Positions 16,210 to 25,277 of a DNA stretch of 64,000 nucleotides are shown in pieces (within the stretch, counting starts at the first letter, position 1; each line of letters opens with the position of its first letter). The notes below the pieces were generated by a model. The model had not been told where the DNA came from, did no database searches, and was given only the letters and a program-made list of their open reading frames with translations. The position numbers and the translations under genes are program-made. The DNA comes from Bradyrhizobium cajani (GTDB lineage: Bacteria; Pseudomonadota; Alphaproteobacteria; Rhizobiales; Xanthobacteraceae): assembly GCF_009759665.1 (NCBI RefSeq), contig NZ_WQNE01000028.1, positions 1-64,000 on the forward strand. Direction: 5' to 3'.

Positions 16210-17238
16210 ATGAGCACTGTTCTGGTCACCGGCGGGTCCGGGTTCGTCGGCATCCATGTCGTCCTGCAACTTCTGGCCGCCGGTCACACGGTGCGGACGA
16301 CGGTGCGCCGGCCGGAGCGGCGGGACGAGGTGCTGACGATGCTGCGCGAGGGTGGGGTGGCTTCGCCCCATAGCCTGTCCTTCTTCACCGCGGATCTCAC
16401 GGCCGACCAGGGCTGGCGCGAGGCGGTCGCCGGCTGCGACTACGTGCTCCATGTTGCCTCTCCGCTCTCGACCAGGGTGCCCGACCACGAGGACGAGATG
16501 ATCATCCCGGCCCGCGACGGCACATTGCGGGTACTGCGTGCCGCGCGCGATGCCGGCGTCAAGCGCGTTGTCATCACCTCGTCGCTGGGCGCGATCGGCT
16601 ACGGCCATCCGCCACGTGACGCGCCCTTCGACGAGACCGACTGGACCAATCTCGGGGGCGCCGACGTGCAGCCCTACATCAAATCCAAGACGCTGGCCGA
16701 GCGGGCGGCCTGGGATTTCGTCGCGCGCGAAGGGGACGGGCTGGAGCTGTCGGTGGTCAACCCCGCCGGCATCTTCGGCCCCGTGTTGGGGCCGGACTTC
16801 TCCGGCTCGATCGAGATCGTCAAATCGCTGCTCGACGGCGCCATGCCGGCGGTGCCGCGGGTCTATTTCGGCGTGGTCGACGTGCGCGACGTGGCGGATC
16901 TGCACCTGCGGGCCATGACGGCGCCGGAAGCCAGAGGCGAGCGCTTCATCGCCGTCTCCGGCGAGACGATGTCGATCCTCGACATCGCCAGGTTGCTCCG
17001 GCGGGAACTGGGACCAAGGGCGCGCCGGGTTCCGCGGCTCCTGGCCCCGGACTGGGTGGTGCGGCTGGCCGCGACCCGAGTTCCGCTGTTGCAGGCGGTC
17101 GTGCCGATGCTGGGCAAGGTACGCCGCTCCACCAGCGCCAAGGCGCGGGCGGAGCTTGGCTGGAAGGCGCGCTCCAACGAGGAGGCGATCCTCTCGACCG
17201 CAGAGAGCCTGATCCGGCTCGGCCTGGTCAAGGCGTGA
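16210..17238 (+). CDS. NAD-dependent epimerase/dehydratase, dihydroflavonol-4-reductase-like aldehyde reductase
   Basis: A 342-aa extended SDR from ATG 16210. It has the TGGSGFVG cofactor loop near the N-terminus, ITSSLGAIGYG (catalytic Ser region), and YIKSK as the Tyr-Lys pair; VVNPAGIFGP follows. These fit the group of dihydroflavonol reductase-like carbonyl reductases that reduce aldehydes or ketones with NADPH. Substrate unknown. Divergent from the broken HxlR gene, which was probably its regulator, so expression may now be altered if the frameshift is real. Confidence 0.88.
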   Translation: MSTVLVTGGSGFVGIHVVLQLLAAGHTVRTTVRRPERRDEVLTMLREGGVASPHSLSFFTADLTADQGWREAVAGCDYVLHVASPLSTRVPDHEDEMIIPARDGTLRVLRAARDAGVKRVVITSSLGAIGYGHPPRDAPFDETDWTNLGGADVQPYIKSKTLAERAAWDFVAREGDGLELSVVNPAGIFGPVLGPDFSGSIEIVKSLLDGAMPAVPRVYFGVVDVRDVADLHLRAMTAPEARGERFIAVSGETMSILDIARLLRRELGPRARRVPRLLAPDWVVRLAATRVPLLQAVVPMLGKVRRSTSAKARAELGWKARSNEEAILSTAESLIRLGLVKA

Positions 17239-17316
17239 GGTTGCCCGTGGCTTGTCATGCCCGGGCGGGGATGCTGAAGTGCCGCCCTCGAATGGGTAGC
17301 GTGGGAGGCGGCGCCG

Positions 17317-18096
17317 ATGGACAAGATTCTCGAAGCCGCAAAGGCGATCGCGCGATCGCGCCGCAACCATGCGCCGCTTGCGGCGCTGGAGCGTCCCCCT
17401 GCCGACGAAGCCGAGGGCTATGAGGTCCAGCGCGCCGTGCACGATCTCCTGCTGCCCCATGTCGGGCCGCTCGTCGGCTACAAGATCGGCTGCACCAGCC
17501 AGGTGATGCAGGACTATATCGGCATCCCGCATCCCTGCGGCGGCGGTGTGTTCCAGAAGGGCGTCCATGACAGCGGCGCCAAGCTCGCCGCCTCCAACTA
17601 TGTCCGCGTTGGCGTCGAATGCGAGATCGCGGTGCGGCTGAAGCGGAACCTTGCCGTTGGCGAAGCACCATTCACGGCCGAATGGGTCGGTGAGGCCGTC
17701 GATGCCTATCATCCCGCCATCGAGATCGTCGACGACCGCTATGTGAAGTGGGAGACGATGGGCGCGCCGACGCTGATCGCCGACGATTTCTTCGCCGCCG
17801 GCTGCGTGCTGGGTCCGTCGGTTCCGCGCTCGTCGGTGCCGGATCTGAGGTCGGTGAAGGGCCGCGCCATCGTCAACGACGAGGAGGTGAGCCAGGGCAC
17901 CGGTGCCGACGTGCTCGGCCACCCCCACAACGCGCTCGCCTGGCTCGCCAACCACCTCGCCGCCGAGGGCAAGGGTCTTCACGCGGGACAGCTCGTATTG
18001 ACGGGGAGCCTGGTAAAGACGCTGTGGCTGAAGGCCGGCGACAAGGTGCGGATGGAGCTGGAGGGGCTCGGGACGGTGGAGGCGGAGTTTACGTAG
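17317..18096 (+). CDS. 2-keto-4-pentenoate hydratase / fumarylacetoacetase-like protein
   Basis: A 259-aa protein of normal MhpD length. Seen features: VGYKIGCTS early, the metal-ligand region VGVECEIAVRL (E-x-E), and AAIEIVDDRY-type segment HPAIEIVDDRY with the third acidic ligand. LTGSLVKTLWLKAGD near the end resembles the usual GS(L)xxT ending. The family hydrates 2-hydroxypenta-2,4-dienoate in meta-cleavage routes of aromatic breakdown. No other gene of such a route is nearby, so the true substrate is uncertain. It follows the reductase by 78 bases and may share its transcript. Confidence 0.82.
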   Translation: MDKILEAAKAIARSRRNHAPLAALERPPADEAEGYEVQRAVHDLLLPHVGPLVGYKIGCTSQVMQDYIGIPHPCGGGVFQKGVHDSGAKLAASNYVRVGVECEIAVRLKRNLAVGEAPFTAEWVGEAVDAYHPAIEIVDDRYVKWETMGAPTLIADDFFAAGCVLGPSVPRSSVPDLRSVKGRAIVNDEEVSQGTGADVLGHPHNALAWLANHLAAEGKGLHAGQLVLTGSLVKTLWLKAGDKVRMELEGLGTVEAEFT

Positions 18097-18148
18097 CCCC
18101 TCCACGTCGTCGCGCAAGGCGGCGTGACGCATGCACGGTCTCTCCGCC

Positions 18149-18226
18149 GTCATTGCGAGCGCAGCGAAGCAATCCAGAGTCTCTCCGCGGTGGCAGTCTG
18201 GATTGCTTCGCTGCGCTCGCAATGAC
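18149..18226. repeat. Palindromic element, GTCATTGCGAGCG family
   Basis: A 78-bp palindrome: GTCATTGCGAGCGCAGCG at the left and its complement at the right, with CAATCCAGA/TCTGGATTG inside. Same family as the copies near 29 kb, 38.6 kb, 40.8 kb and 42.9 kb. Confidence 0.9.
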
Positions 18227-18293
18227 GGAGGTTGGGCTAGACTTGAATGCACCAACTGGCGGCGAAGCCGAGGGCTCACAACGATCGTCACCC

Positions 18294-18336
18294 AAAAATA
18301 CATGCGGCCTCCGGCAGGGGAGCTACCGGAGGCCGC
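18294..18336 (-). terminator. Terminator of flgF-flgG-flgA-flgH
   Basis: Perfect 11-bp stem (GCGGCCTCCGG and complement, 18304-18314/18326-18336); on the minus strand it is followed by ATGTATTTTTGGG. Confidence 0.7.
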
Positions 18337-18395
18337 GTCGTACATCGTCGTTCGCGCCTAGGTTCGCGAACACGATGTGGGAGCTCGGGAGATGG

Positions 18396-19160
18396 TTAGA
18401 AGGGCAGCAGCACGTCCATGACCTGCTGGCCGTAGCGTGGCTGCTGCACGTCCATGATCTGGCCGCGGCCGCCATAGGCGATGCGGGCCTGTGCGATCTT
18501 GGTTGAATCGATGGTGTTGTCGCTCTGGATGTCTTCGGGGCGGACGATGCCGGCGACGATGAGCTCGCGGATCTCGTAATTGACGCGGATCTCCTGCTTG
18601 CCCTCGACCACGAGGTTGCCGTTCGGCAGCACCTGGGTGACGACAGCGGCAACGTTGGTCTGCAAGGCTTCCGCGCGAGTGACCGAGCCCTTGCCGTCGC
18701 TGGAGGCGGTGGAGTCGGCGGTCAGGATGCGGCCGGGCAGGATCTTGTTGGGTTGGGTGATCGTCTTGGCGCCGATGAAGTCGGTAATCCCGGAATCTTC
18801 AGAGTTGGTGCGGCTGCGCTGGGTCTCGTTGGAGAGGTTGGCCTTGTCGGTGATGTTCACGGTCACGGTCAGGAGGTCGCCGACCTGGCGGGCGCGCTGG
18901 TCCTTGAAGAAGGCGCGGCTGCCGTTGCGCCACAGCGAGTTCGGATTGTAGGAGGCGACTTCCGGCTTCGGCATCGGCATCTGCACCGGCTTGTAGCCGG
19001 GCTGCGTCGTCGGATTGTCGATCGCCGACAGCTTCGGCTGCTCGCCGATCTGCGACAGGCGGTCGATCGAGGAGCAGCCGCTCGCCAGCGCACAAGTCGC
19101 CAGCAGCAGGGCGGAAATCGCGACGCGACGGAGACGGAAAGCCGAACTGAACGTGGACAT
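18396..19160 (-). CDS. flgH: Flagellar L-ring protein FlgH
   Basis: A 254-aa lipoprotein precursor. The lipobox LASGC places the lipidated Cys at residue 29. SLWRNGSRAFFKDQRARQVGDLLTV is the diagnostic FlgH segment and the protein ends GQQVMDVLLPF, near the family's C-terminus. It forms the L-ring in the outer membrane. Last gene of the flgF-G-A-H operon, three bases after flgA. Confidence 0.96.
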   Translation of the reverse strand: MSTFSSAFRLRRVAISALLLATCALASGCSSIDRLSQIGEQPKLSAIDNPTTQPGYKPVQMPMPKPEVASYNPNSLWRNGSRAFFKDQRARQVGDLLTVTVNITDKANLSNETQRSRTNSEDSGITDFIGAKTITQPNKILPGRILTADSTASSDGKGSVTRAEALQTNVAAVVTQVLPNGNLVVEGKQEIRVNYEIRELIVAGIVRPEDIQSDNTIDSTKIAQARIAYGGRGQIMDVQQPRYGQQVMDVLLPF

Positions 19161-19163
19161 GAC

Positions 19164-20303
19164 TTACTCTGACTTGGCTGGAGCTTGCGAGACGCGGACT
19201 TGCGGGATCTGGGCTTGTGCGATCTGGGCCGGAGACGTCGGGGCCTGGACCAGGCTCCGGGCGAGGGCTGCGGCAGCCGGCACTTCGTCGCGCTTGAGCG
19301 AGGAGGTCTGCTCGACCGCAGGCGCCATCGGGGCAGATTGGCTCGCGCCCTGGACGGTGACCTCGCCGCGGCCGGTGACGACGCCGGTCAGCGTGCGCTT
19401 GGATTGCAGGTTGAGGATGCTGATGGTGTCGCCCTCGGCGCCGCTCTCGATCGCCTTGCCGCGCGTGGTGAGGTAGAGGCCGGGCACCTGGTAGATGATG
19501 GTGACGCTCTGGTCGCGCTGCACGAAGTCGGGCTTGACGATGTCGGCGACGCGGATCGGCGTGCCGGCCCGCATCGGCCGGCGCAGCTGCATGCCGATGG
19601 TGCGGTCGCGCGAGGCGGGCTCGCCCGTGACCTCGGCCTTCGGCCGGCGCTCCAGCGTGACATCGGAGGATTTCAAGAGCTCGGCGCGGTCGATGTCGCG
19701 GGTCAGCACGGCCACCTCAACCGTCTCGATCGCGGTGCCGGTGAACCGCAGCTTGGTCGGTGCCGGATTGTTGTCGTTGCCGATCTCGAAGGCGATGTCG
19801 AAACGGCCGCTGCGGGCGTCATAGCGGGTTGCGACCGGCTGGAGCGCGCCGGTGTTGGAGGCATCGAGGCGCATGTCGGAGATGCCGCGGTCGAAGGTGA
19901 CCGTGATGTTGGCGGCTTCCCCAAGGCCAAAGCGGCGCTCGAGCGCTGTGGCAACCGCGTTTTCGAGGTCCTTGTTGGCGAGCGTACGGGTGAGGCGGGT
20001 GACGGACACCTCCTTGATGTCGCCGGTCATCACGCCGATCACCTGCTTTGCGCGCAGCACCGACAGCACCTGCGCGACCGGCAGCGCGCCGGTGGTGCCG
20101 AGATCGGGCGAGCGATAGACCGGGATCAGCGCGGCCGAGCCGGCATTGTCGATGAGGTCGCCGATCCGCACCACGTCGGCGGTGACGGTGACGTTGGCGC
20201 GCAGCGTCGGCGCCGCGATGCCGTCGTCCGCGGCCTCTGCCGGCAGCGCCAGCGCGAAGAGGACGGAGATCGTGGCGAGCGTGGTGCGGATCATCGTCAT
20301 CAT
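19164..20303 (-). CDS. flgA: P-ring assembly chaperone FlgA (long form)
   Basis: A 379-aa precursor with signal peptide (ISVLFALALPAEA). Domains: N-terminal region with VTADVVRIGDLIDNAG, then an SAF-like domain (VAVLTRDIDRAELLKSSDV, DRTIGMQLRRPMRAGTPI), then the C-terminal domain (DQSVTIIYQVPGLYLTTRGKA, RTLTGVVTGRGEV). FlgA helps FlgI assemble in the periplasm. It is longer than the E. coli protein because of extra N-terminal sequence and an Ala/Gln/Pro-rich tail of ~60 residues. One base separates it from the upstream flgG. Confidence 0.93.
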   Translation of the reverse strand: MMTMIRTTLATISVLFALALPAEAADDGIAAPTLRANVTVTADVVRIGDLIDNAGSAALIPVYRSPDLGTTGALPVAQVLSVLRAKQVIGVMTGDIKEVSVTRLTRTLANKDLENAVATALERRFGLGEAANITVTFDRGISDMRLDASNTGALQPVATRYDARSGRFDIAFEIGNDNNPAPTKLRFTGTAIETVEVAVLTRDIDRAELLKSSDVTLERRPKAEVTGEPASRDRTIGMQLRRPMRAGTPIRVADIVKPDFVQRDQSVTIIYQVPGLYLTTRGKAIESGAEGDTISILNLQSKRTLTGVVTGRGEVTVQGASQSAPMAPAVEQTSSLKRDEVPAAAALARSLVQAPTSPAQIAQAQIPQVRVSQAPAKSE

Positions 20304-20304
20304 C

Positions 20305-21093
20305 TCAGCGGAACAGCGCCGTGGTCGATTGCATCATCTGGTCGGCGGCGCTGATGACCTTGGCGTTCATCTCGTAGGCGCGCTGGGCGGCGATCAGGTC
20401 GCTCATCTCCGAGACGACGTCGACATTGGCCTGCTCCAGGCTACCCTGCGTGATCTTGCCGTAGCCCTCGGCGTTCGCGGTGCCGTCCTGCGGCGCGCCG
20501 GACGAGGGGGTCTCGGTGAACTGGTTGCTGCCGACCGGCTGCAAGCCCGCCTTGTTGATGAACCGGGTCACGCCGATCTGGCCGATGATCGAGGAGCTCG
20601 ACGAGCCCGGCAGCGTCACGGAGACCTGGCCCTGCTCGCTCACGGAGATGCCGGACGCGTTGTTCGGGATGGTGATGGTCGGCTGCACCGGGTTGCCCTG
20701 CGCGGTGACGATGCGGCCCTGATTGTCCATCTGGAAGGTGCCGTCCCGGGTGTACTGGTAGGTGCCATCGGGCATCAGGATCTTGAAGAAGCCTTCGCCC
20801 GACATCGCGAGATCGAGATCGTTGCCGGTCTGCGACAGCGTTCCCTGCGTCATGCTGCGCGGCGTGCCGACGGTCTTGACGCCGCCGCCGATGTCGACGC
20901 CGACAGGCAGGATGGTGCCCTGGTCCGAGGCCTGGGCGCCGACGCGGCGGACATGCTCGTAGATCAGGTCCTGGAACGCCGCCGTCTGCTTCTTGAAGCC
21001 GGTGGTGCGCAGGTTGGCGATGTTGTTGGAGATCACCTGAACGTTGAGTTCCTGTGCCGCCATTCCGGTCGCTGCGGTGTGAAGCGCCTGCAT
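20305..21093 (-). CDS. flgG: Distal rod protein FlgG
   Basis: A 262-aa protein, the normal FlgG length. N-terminal MQALHTAATGMAAQELNVQV and NNIANLRTTGFKKQ, and C-terminal LEQANVDVVSEMSDLIAAQRAYE are diagnostic. It polymerises into the distal rod inside the P and L rings. Exported without a signal peptide. Second gene of the operon, 16 bases after flgF. Confidence 0.97.
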   Translation of the reverse strand: MQALHTAATGMAAQELNVQVISNNIANLRTTGFKKQTAAFQDLIYEHVRRVGAQASDQGTILPVGVDIGGGVKTVGTPRSMTQGTLSQTGNDLDLAMSGEGFFKILMPDGTYQYTRDGTFQMDNQGRIVTAQGNPVQPTITIPNNASGISVSEQGQVSVTLPGSSSSSIIGQIGVTRFINKAGLQPVGSNQFTETPSSGAPQDGTANAEGYGKITQGSLEQANVDVVSEMSDLIAAQRAYEMNAKVISAADQMMQSTTALFR

Positions 21094-21109
21094 GTCAGTT
21101 CTCCTTCAA

Positions 21110-21871
21110 TCAGGCCGGAACGTCGGCGAGCTTTTCGATCGCCGATTTGTGGAGGTCGCTCTGCTGCTGGAGCAGGTTGGCGACGGCGGTGTAGCTGCGC
21201 ATCACTTCGACCATGTGGGTCATCTCGCTGACCGCATTCACGTTCGACTTCTCGATATAGCCCTGCTGCAACGTGGACTTGGTGTCGGCCTGCTGGTTGG
21301 CCGAGCCGGCGGCATAGAGATTGGCGCCGAGCTTGGTCAGCCTGGTCGGATCGTCGAACGAGACCATGCGGATCTTGCCGCGGATCGAGTCGGTCCGCGC
21401 CGTGCCTTCGAGCACCGTGACGGTGCCGTCGGGTGCGACGTTGATGTCGTGGTCGGTCGGCTGGAAGGTGATCGGGCCGGAATTGCCGAGCACGAGGTTA
21501 CCGTCGGCGGTGACGAGCTGGCCGGTGCTGTTGAGCGAGAATTTGCCGTCGCGGGTGTACAACTCGCCGCCATTGGCCTGCACCGCGAAATAGGCGCCGC
21601 CGCTGATCGCCATGTCGAGCGGATTCTTGGTCGGCTCCATCGGCCCCTGGCCGACGTCGCGGAAGGTGCCGCGGTCCTGCACATAGGAGACCCGGCGGTC
21701 GGCGCCGATGAAATTGTCCTCGCGCGCGTTCGAGTTGAGGTACTCCTCGAACAGCGAATGGTCGGCCTTGAAGCCGTTGGTGTTGGCATTGGCGACGTTG
21801 TTGGCGATGACATCCATCTGCCGTTCCAACGTCATCTGCCGTGACAAGCCGATCAGAAGCGCGTTCTGCAT
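21110..21871 (-). CDS. flgF: Proximal rod protein FlgF
   Basis: A 253-aa protein from ATG 21871, chosen for the AGGGGAG site just before it and for the family's start MQNALLIGLSRQMTLERQ. VIANNVANANTNGFKADHS and the C-terminal YIEKSNVNAVSEMTHMVEV fit FlgF. First gene of the operon. Confidence 0.95.
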   Translation of the reverse strand: MQNALLIGLSRQMTLERQMDVIANNVANANTNGFKADHSLFEEYLNSNAREDNFIGADRRVSYVQDRGTFRDVGQGPMEPTKNPLDMAISGGAYFAVQANGGELYTRDGKFSLNSTGQLVTADGNLVLGNSGPITFQPTDHDINVAPDGTVTVLEGTARTDSIRGKIRMVSFDDPTRLTKLGANLYAAGSANQQADTKSTLQQGYIEKSNVNAVSEMTHMVEVMRSYTAVANLLQQQSDLHKSAIEKLADVPA

Positions 21872-22065
21872 CGGAAATCTCCCCTGAGTGAGATCCGCCA
21901 CCTCGCTCTCCCAAGCGCCTTGGCCGACCCCGTGAACGAGACCGTCAGGTTCTCCCAAACCGCCGGGTCTCGGCTCCTTCTCAGCGAAAGCCGTGCCAAC
22001 ACGGAAAATTACGTGATTTCAATGTCTTGACGATTTGTGGCGAGTCCCGGAGGGCGGCAGAAAGG

Positions 22066-22140
22066 TTCTGTTAGCCATGTTTGCCCGGCAGATTTTTCCT
22101 AGCTGAGGCCCAATCGAAAGATTCCGTTAACCATTATTAC
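22066..22140. promoter_or_regulatory. flgF/fliL intergenic control region
   Basis: The 377-bp gap between divergent flgF and fliL holds GTTAGCCATG, then GGCA-GATTT-TTCC (22087-22099, one base off the GGCA-N5-TGCC palindrome) and CCTAGC, the same order as before flgB. A single TTAACC half-site lies at 22127-22132. No full CtrA box. Nothing else recognised in the gap. Confidence 0.4.
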
Positions 22141-22248
22141 CGTAGCGTTTGCCATGAAGAGGAGCGCACTGCGCCGGGGCATTTGTATCGCGTCACTGTC
22201 TGAGGCTTCGCTCTTTCGACCCCTTTGAGAGATCCGGGCGCGGCGATC

Positions 22249-22749
22249 ATGGCAGAGAATGAAGCGGAAGGCGGCGCAGCCGCCGATGGCGCGGAAGCCG
22301 CTCCGCCGAGGAACAAGCTCAAGCTCATCATCATGGCCGTCGGCCTGCTCGCGATCCTCGGCGGCGGGGCTGCGACCTGGTTCTTCTTCTTCCGTCATGG
22401 CGACGACGAGCATCATGCCGAGGCGGCGCCACCGCCGAAGCCGCCGGCCTTCGTCGACGTGCCCGACATGATGGTCAACCTTGCCGGCGCGCCCGGCGAG
22501 CGCGTGCAATATCTGCGGCTGAAGATCGTGCTCGAGCTGAAGGAAGAGAAGCAGATCGAGGCGATCAAGCCGACGATGCCGCGCGTCACCGACATCTTCC
22601 AGACCTATGTGCGCGAACTGCGCCCCTCCGACCTCAACGGCTCTGCCGGCATCTTCCGCCTCAAGGAAGAGCTGACCAAGCGCGTCAACGCGGCGGTCGC
22701 GCCGATCCAGGTCAGCGCGGTGCTGTTCAAGGAAGTCGTGATCCAGTGA
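22249..22749 (+). CDS. fliL: Flagellar basal body-associated protein FliL
   Basis: A 166-aa protein from ATG 22249. The N-terminal ~25 residues are acidic and cytoplasmic. One membrane segment (LIIMAVGLLAILGGGAATW) follows, then a His/Pro-rich linker and the periplasmic FliL domain (FVDVPDMMVNLAG, VQYLRLKIVLELKEEKQ). FliL lies around the stator and supports torque. fliM follows after 18 bases. Confidence 0.93.
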   Translation: MAENEAEGGAAADGAEAAPPRNKLKLIIMAVGLLAILGGGAATWFFFFRHGDDEHHAEAAPPPKPPAFVDVPDMMVNLAGAPGERVQYLRLKIVLELKEEKQIEAIKPTMPRVTDIFQTYVRELRPSDLNGSAGIFRLKEELTKRVNAAVAPIQVSAVLFKEVVIQ

Positions 22750-22767
22750 GCATGACGGGCTAGGATC

Positions 22768-23970
22768 ATGGCGGGGAACGACCAGGTCGACCAGGATGCA
22801 ATTGCCGCCCAGTGGGAGGCCTCGCTCGATTCCGAGGATCCCGCCGAGGCCGCAAAGGCTGCCGCCGAAAACGAACTCTCCGAGACCATGGCCCTGCAAT
22901 GGGCGGCCATGGTCGAGGACGGCAGCCGCGATCTCGGCAGCGGCAAGAACTCCGGCGAGCGGGTGCTGTCGCAGGAGGAGATCGACAACCTCCTCGGCTT
23001 CACCGTCGGCGACGTCACGCTCGACGACCATTCCGGCATCCGCGCGATCATCGATTCGGCGATGGTCTCCTACGAGCGTCTGCCGATGCTCGAAATCGTC
23101 TTCGACCGCCTGGTGCGGCTCTTGACGACATCCCTGCGCAATTTCACCTCCGACAACGTCGAAGTCTCGCTCGACCGCATCACCTCGGTGCGTTTCGGCG
23201 ATTACATGAACTCGATCCCGCTGCCGGCCGTGCTCTCCGTGTTCAAGGCCGAGGAGTGGGAAAACTTCGGCATGGCGACGGTCGATTCCAGCCTGATCTA
23301 CTCGATGATCGACGTGCTGCTCGGCGGCCGCCGCGGCACCAGCCAGCTCCGCATCGAGGGCCGGCCCTACACCACGATCGAGACCGAGCTGGTCAAGCGG
23401 CTGGTCGAAGTGGTGCTGGCCGACGCCGAGCAGGCATTCCGGCCGCTGTCGCCGGTGACCTTCACGATCGATCGGCTCGAGACCAACCCGCGTTTCGCCG
23501 CGATCAGCCGTCCAGCCAATGCCGCAATCCTGGTGCGCCTGCGCATCGACATGGAAGACCGCGGTGGCAACATCGAGCTCTTGCTGCCTTATGCGACCAT
23601 CGAGCCGATCCGGGGCGTGCTGCTCCAGATGTTCATGGGCGAGAAGTTCGGCCGCGACCCGATCTGGGAGGGACATTTCGCCACCGAGATCAACCAGGCC
23701 GAGATCGCCGTCGATGCCGTGCTCTACGAGGCCGACATCCCGCTCAAGCAGCTGATGCGACTCAAGGTTGGCGACACGCTGCCGCTGGATATGCGCGCGG
23801 ACGCCAACGTGACCGTGCGCTGCGGCGACGTCACGCTGACCGAAGGTCGGATGGGCCGGGTCGGCGACCGCGTCGCGATCCGCGTGACGAAACCCCTGCG
23901 CAAGCCAAGTACGACACTTGCGATGTTCGAGAAGGTGGACGAGCAGAACAAGATGATGGAGGCCCCATGA
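22768..23970 (+). CDS. fliM: Flagellar motor switch protein FliM (N-terminally extended)
   Basis: A 400-aa protein. The CheY-binding motif LSQEEIDNLL, normally at the very N-terminus, starts at residue 67 after an acidic, Ala-rich extension. The middle CheC-like domain (LPMLEIVFDRLVRLLTTSLRN, DYMNSIPLPAVLSVFKAEEW) and the C-terminal SpoA domain are complete. FliM is the C-ring switch component. The stop overlaps the next ATG (ATGA). Confidence 0.95.
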   Translation: MAGNDQVDQDAIAAQWEASLDSEDPAEAAKAAAENELSETMALQWAAMVEDGSRDLGSGKNSGERVLSQEEIDNLLGFTVGDVTLDDHSGIRAIIDSAMVSYERLPMLEIVFDRLVRLLTTSLRNFTSDNVEVSLDRITSVRFGDYMNSIPLPAVLSVFKAEEWENFGMATVDSSLIYSMIDVLLGGRRGTSQLRIEGRPYTTIETELVKRLVEVVLADAEQAFRPLSPVTFTIDRLETNPRFAAISRPANAAILVRLRIDMEDRGGNIELLLPYATIEPIRGVLLQMFMGEKFGRDPIWEGHFATEINQAEIAVDAVLYEADIPLKQLMRLKVGDTLPLDMRADANVTVRCGDVTLTEGRMGRVGDRVAIRVTKPLRKPSTTLAMFEKVDEQNKMMEAP

Positions 23971-24413
23971 ACCACTCCCTGGGAATGGCGATCGAGACGC
24001 TGGTGGCTATCCTGCTGATGCTCACGATCGGCTACTGTATCCTGCTCAACAAGCGCCTGACCCGGCTCAAGGCGGACGAGCATTCGCTGAAGGCGGTGAT
24101 CGCCGAGCTGATCACGGCGACCGAGATCGCCGAGCGGGCGATCGGCGGGCTGAAGCTCGCCGTGCGCGACGTCAACGAGAACCTCGGCAGCCAGCTCGCC
24201 GCGGCGACCCAGATGTCGGACCAGCTCTACAAGCAGCTCGGCGAGGCCGACAACGTGGTGCGGCGCCTGTCCAAGATCGCGATCGCCGCGCGCCCCGTCA
24301 CCAATCCGGAGGCGGTCGCCGCACCCGCGGCCAAGCCCTCGACGGCGAAGGCGGTCGCGGCTGCGGCCGAAGCCTTCTCCGAGCGCCGACGCTCCAACGG
24401 TCTTGCCGCATGA
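23967..24413 (+). CDS. PflI-like flagellar positioning protein (DUF6468 type)
   Basis: A 148-aa bitopic membrane protein: one N-terminal membrane helix (MAIETLVAILLMLTIGYCILL) followed by a basic turn (NKRLTRLKAD) and a coiled-coil cytoplasmic part. The tail is Ala/Pro-rich. Position directly after fliM and before a MotE-like gene matches pflI of Caulobacter, which helps place the flagellum at the pole. Translationally coupled to fliM by a 4-base overlap. Function assigned from context and layout. Confidence 0.7.
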   Translation: MNHSLGMAIETLVAILLMLTIGYCILLNKRLTRLKADEHSLKAVIAELITATEIAERAIGGLKLAVRDVNENLGSQLAAATQMSDQLYKQLGEADNVVRRLSKIAIAARPVTNPEAVAAPAAKPSTAKAVAAAAEAFSERRRSNGLAA

Positions 24414-24422
24414 AGTCAGAGT

Positions 24423-25184
24423 ATGAAGTCCTTTCGTAACATCCGCGTCATTCCGGTCGTCCTGGTTGCCGTCGCAGGTCTTGCCACGCTGAAGGTCGTG
24501 GGCCTCGCGATCAATGGCGGCTATGTCTTCGACTACCAGCCGAACCAGATCCGGAAATCCTGGGCGCAGGAGAATCTGAACTTCCCGACCGGCCGCGAGG
24601 ACCCCGATATCACCGGATCGACCCATGGCGCGCCGAAGGAAGCGCCCAAGCCGGCCGCTCCCGAGACCAAGCCCGAGGGCACCGTGGTCAAGGTGGAGGA
24701 AGCCCAGCCGCAGGTCTCGGCTTCGGAACGCGCGATCCTGGAACGCTTGCAGGCGCGGCGCCAGGAGATCGAGGCGCGGCAGCGCGAGATCGATATCCGC
24801 GAGAGCCTGCTCAAGTCGGCCGAGAAGCGCATCGAGAACAAGGTCGAGGAGATGAAGGCGGTGGAATCCCGCATCTCCACGACCCAGGCCGAGCAGAAGG
24901 CCGCCGAAGCCCAGCGCATGAAGGGGCTCGTGACCATGTATGAGAGCATGAAGCCCAAGGACGCCGCGCGGGTGTTCGACCGGCTCGAGATGGGCGTGCT
25001 GATCGAGATCGCGACGCAGATCGCGCCGCGGAAGATGTCCGACATCATGGGACTGATGTCGGCGGAGGCCGCCGAGCGGCTGACGGTCGAGATGGCCCGC
25101 CGGGCCAATGGCGGCGGCGACCAATCCGCTTCCGCCGGCGATCTGCCCAAGATCGACGGCAAGCCGACGCAAAAGCCGAATTGA
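24423..25184 (+). CDS. MotE-like flagellar protein (MgtE_N-type domain)
   Basis: A 253-aa protein with an N-terminal signal or anchor (VIPVVLVAVAGLATLKVVGLAI), a Pro/Glu-rich linker and a long charged coiled coil (about 95-155). The C-terminal domain LVTMYESMKPKDAARVFDRLEM...IATQIAPRKMSDIMG is the MgtE-N-like fold shared with MotE of Sinorhizobium, a periplasmic partner of MotC. It follows the PflI-like gene by nine bases, as in Caulobacter. A chaperone or stator role is inferred. Confidence 0.78.
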   Translation: MKSFRNIRVIPVVLVAVAGLATLKVVGLAINGGYVFDYQPNQIRKSWAQENLNFPTGREDPDITGSTHGAPKEAPKPAAPETKPEGTVVKVEEAQPQVSASERAILERLQARRQEIEARQREIDIRESLLKSAEKRIENKVEEMKAVESRISTTQAEQKAAEAQRMKGLVTMYESMKPKDAARVFDRLEMGVLIEIATQIAPRKMSDIMGLMSAEAAERLTVEMARRANGGGDQSASAGDLPKIDGKPTQKPN

Positions 25185-25194
25185 GGGCTCATAC

Positions 25195-25209
25195 TTAAGA
25201 AGTCCTTAA
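25195..25209 (+). promoter_or_regulatory. CtrA-type box before the TPR gene
   Basis: Exact TTAA-GAAGTCC-TTAA, 69 bp before ATG 25278, in a 93-bp gap. It implies a promoter separate from the fliL operon. Confidence 0.5.
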
Positions 25210-25277
25210 TTGGCAAAACCTACATTCGAGGGCAGGGGCCGGCCTTAGTGCCGGCGTGCTCCGTCGAACCGGAAGAA

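Noticed and set aside
22099..23676. 525-codon frame antisense to fliL and fliM
   Set aside because: Shadow of two intact flagellar genes; no recognisable domain.
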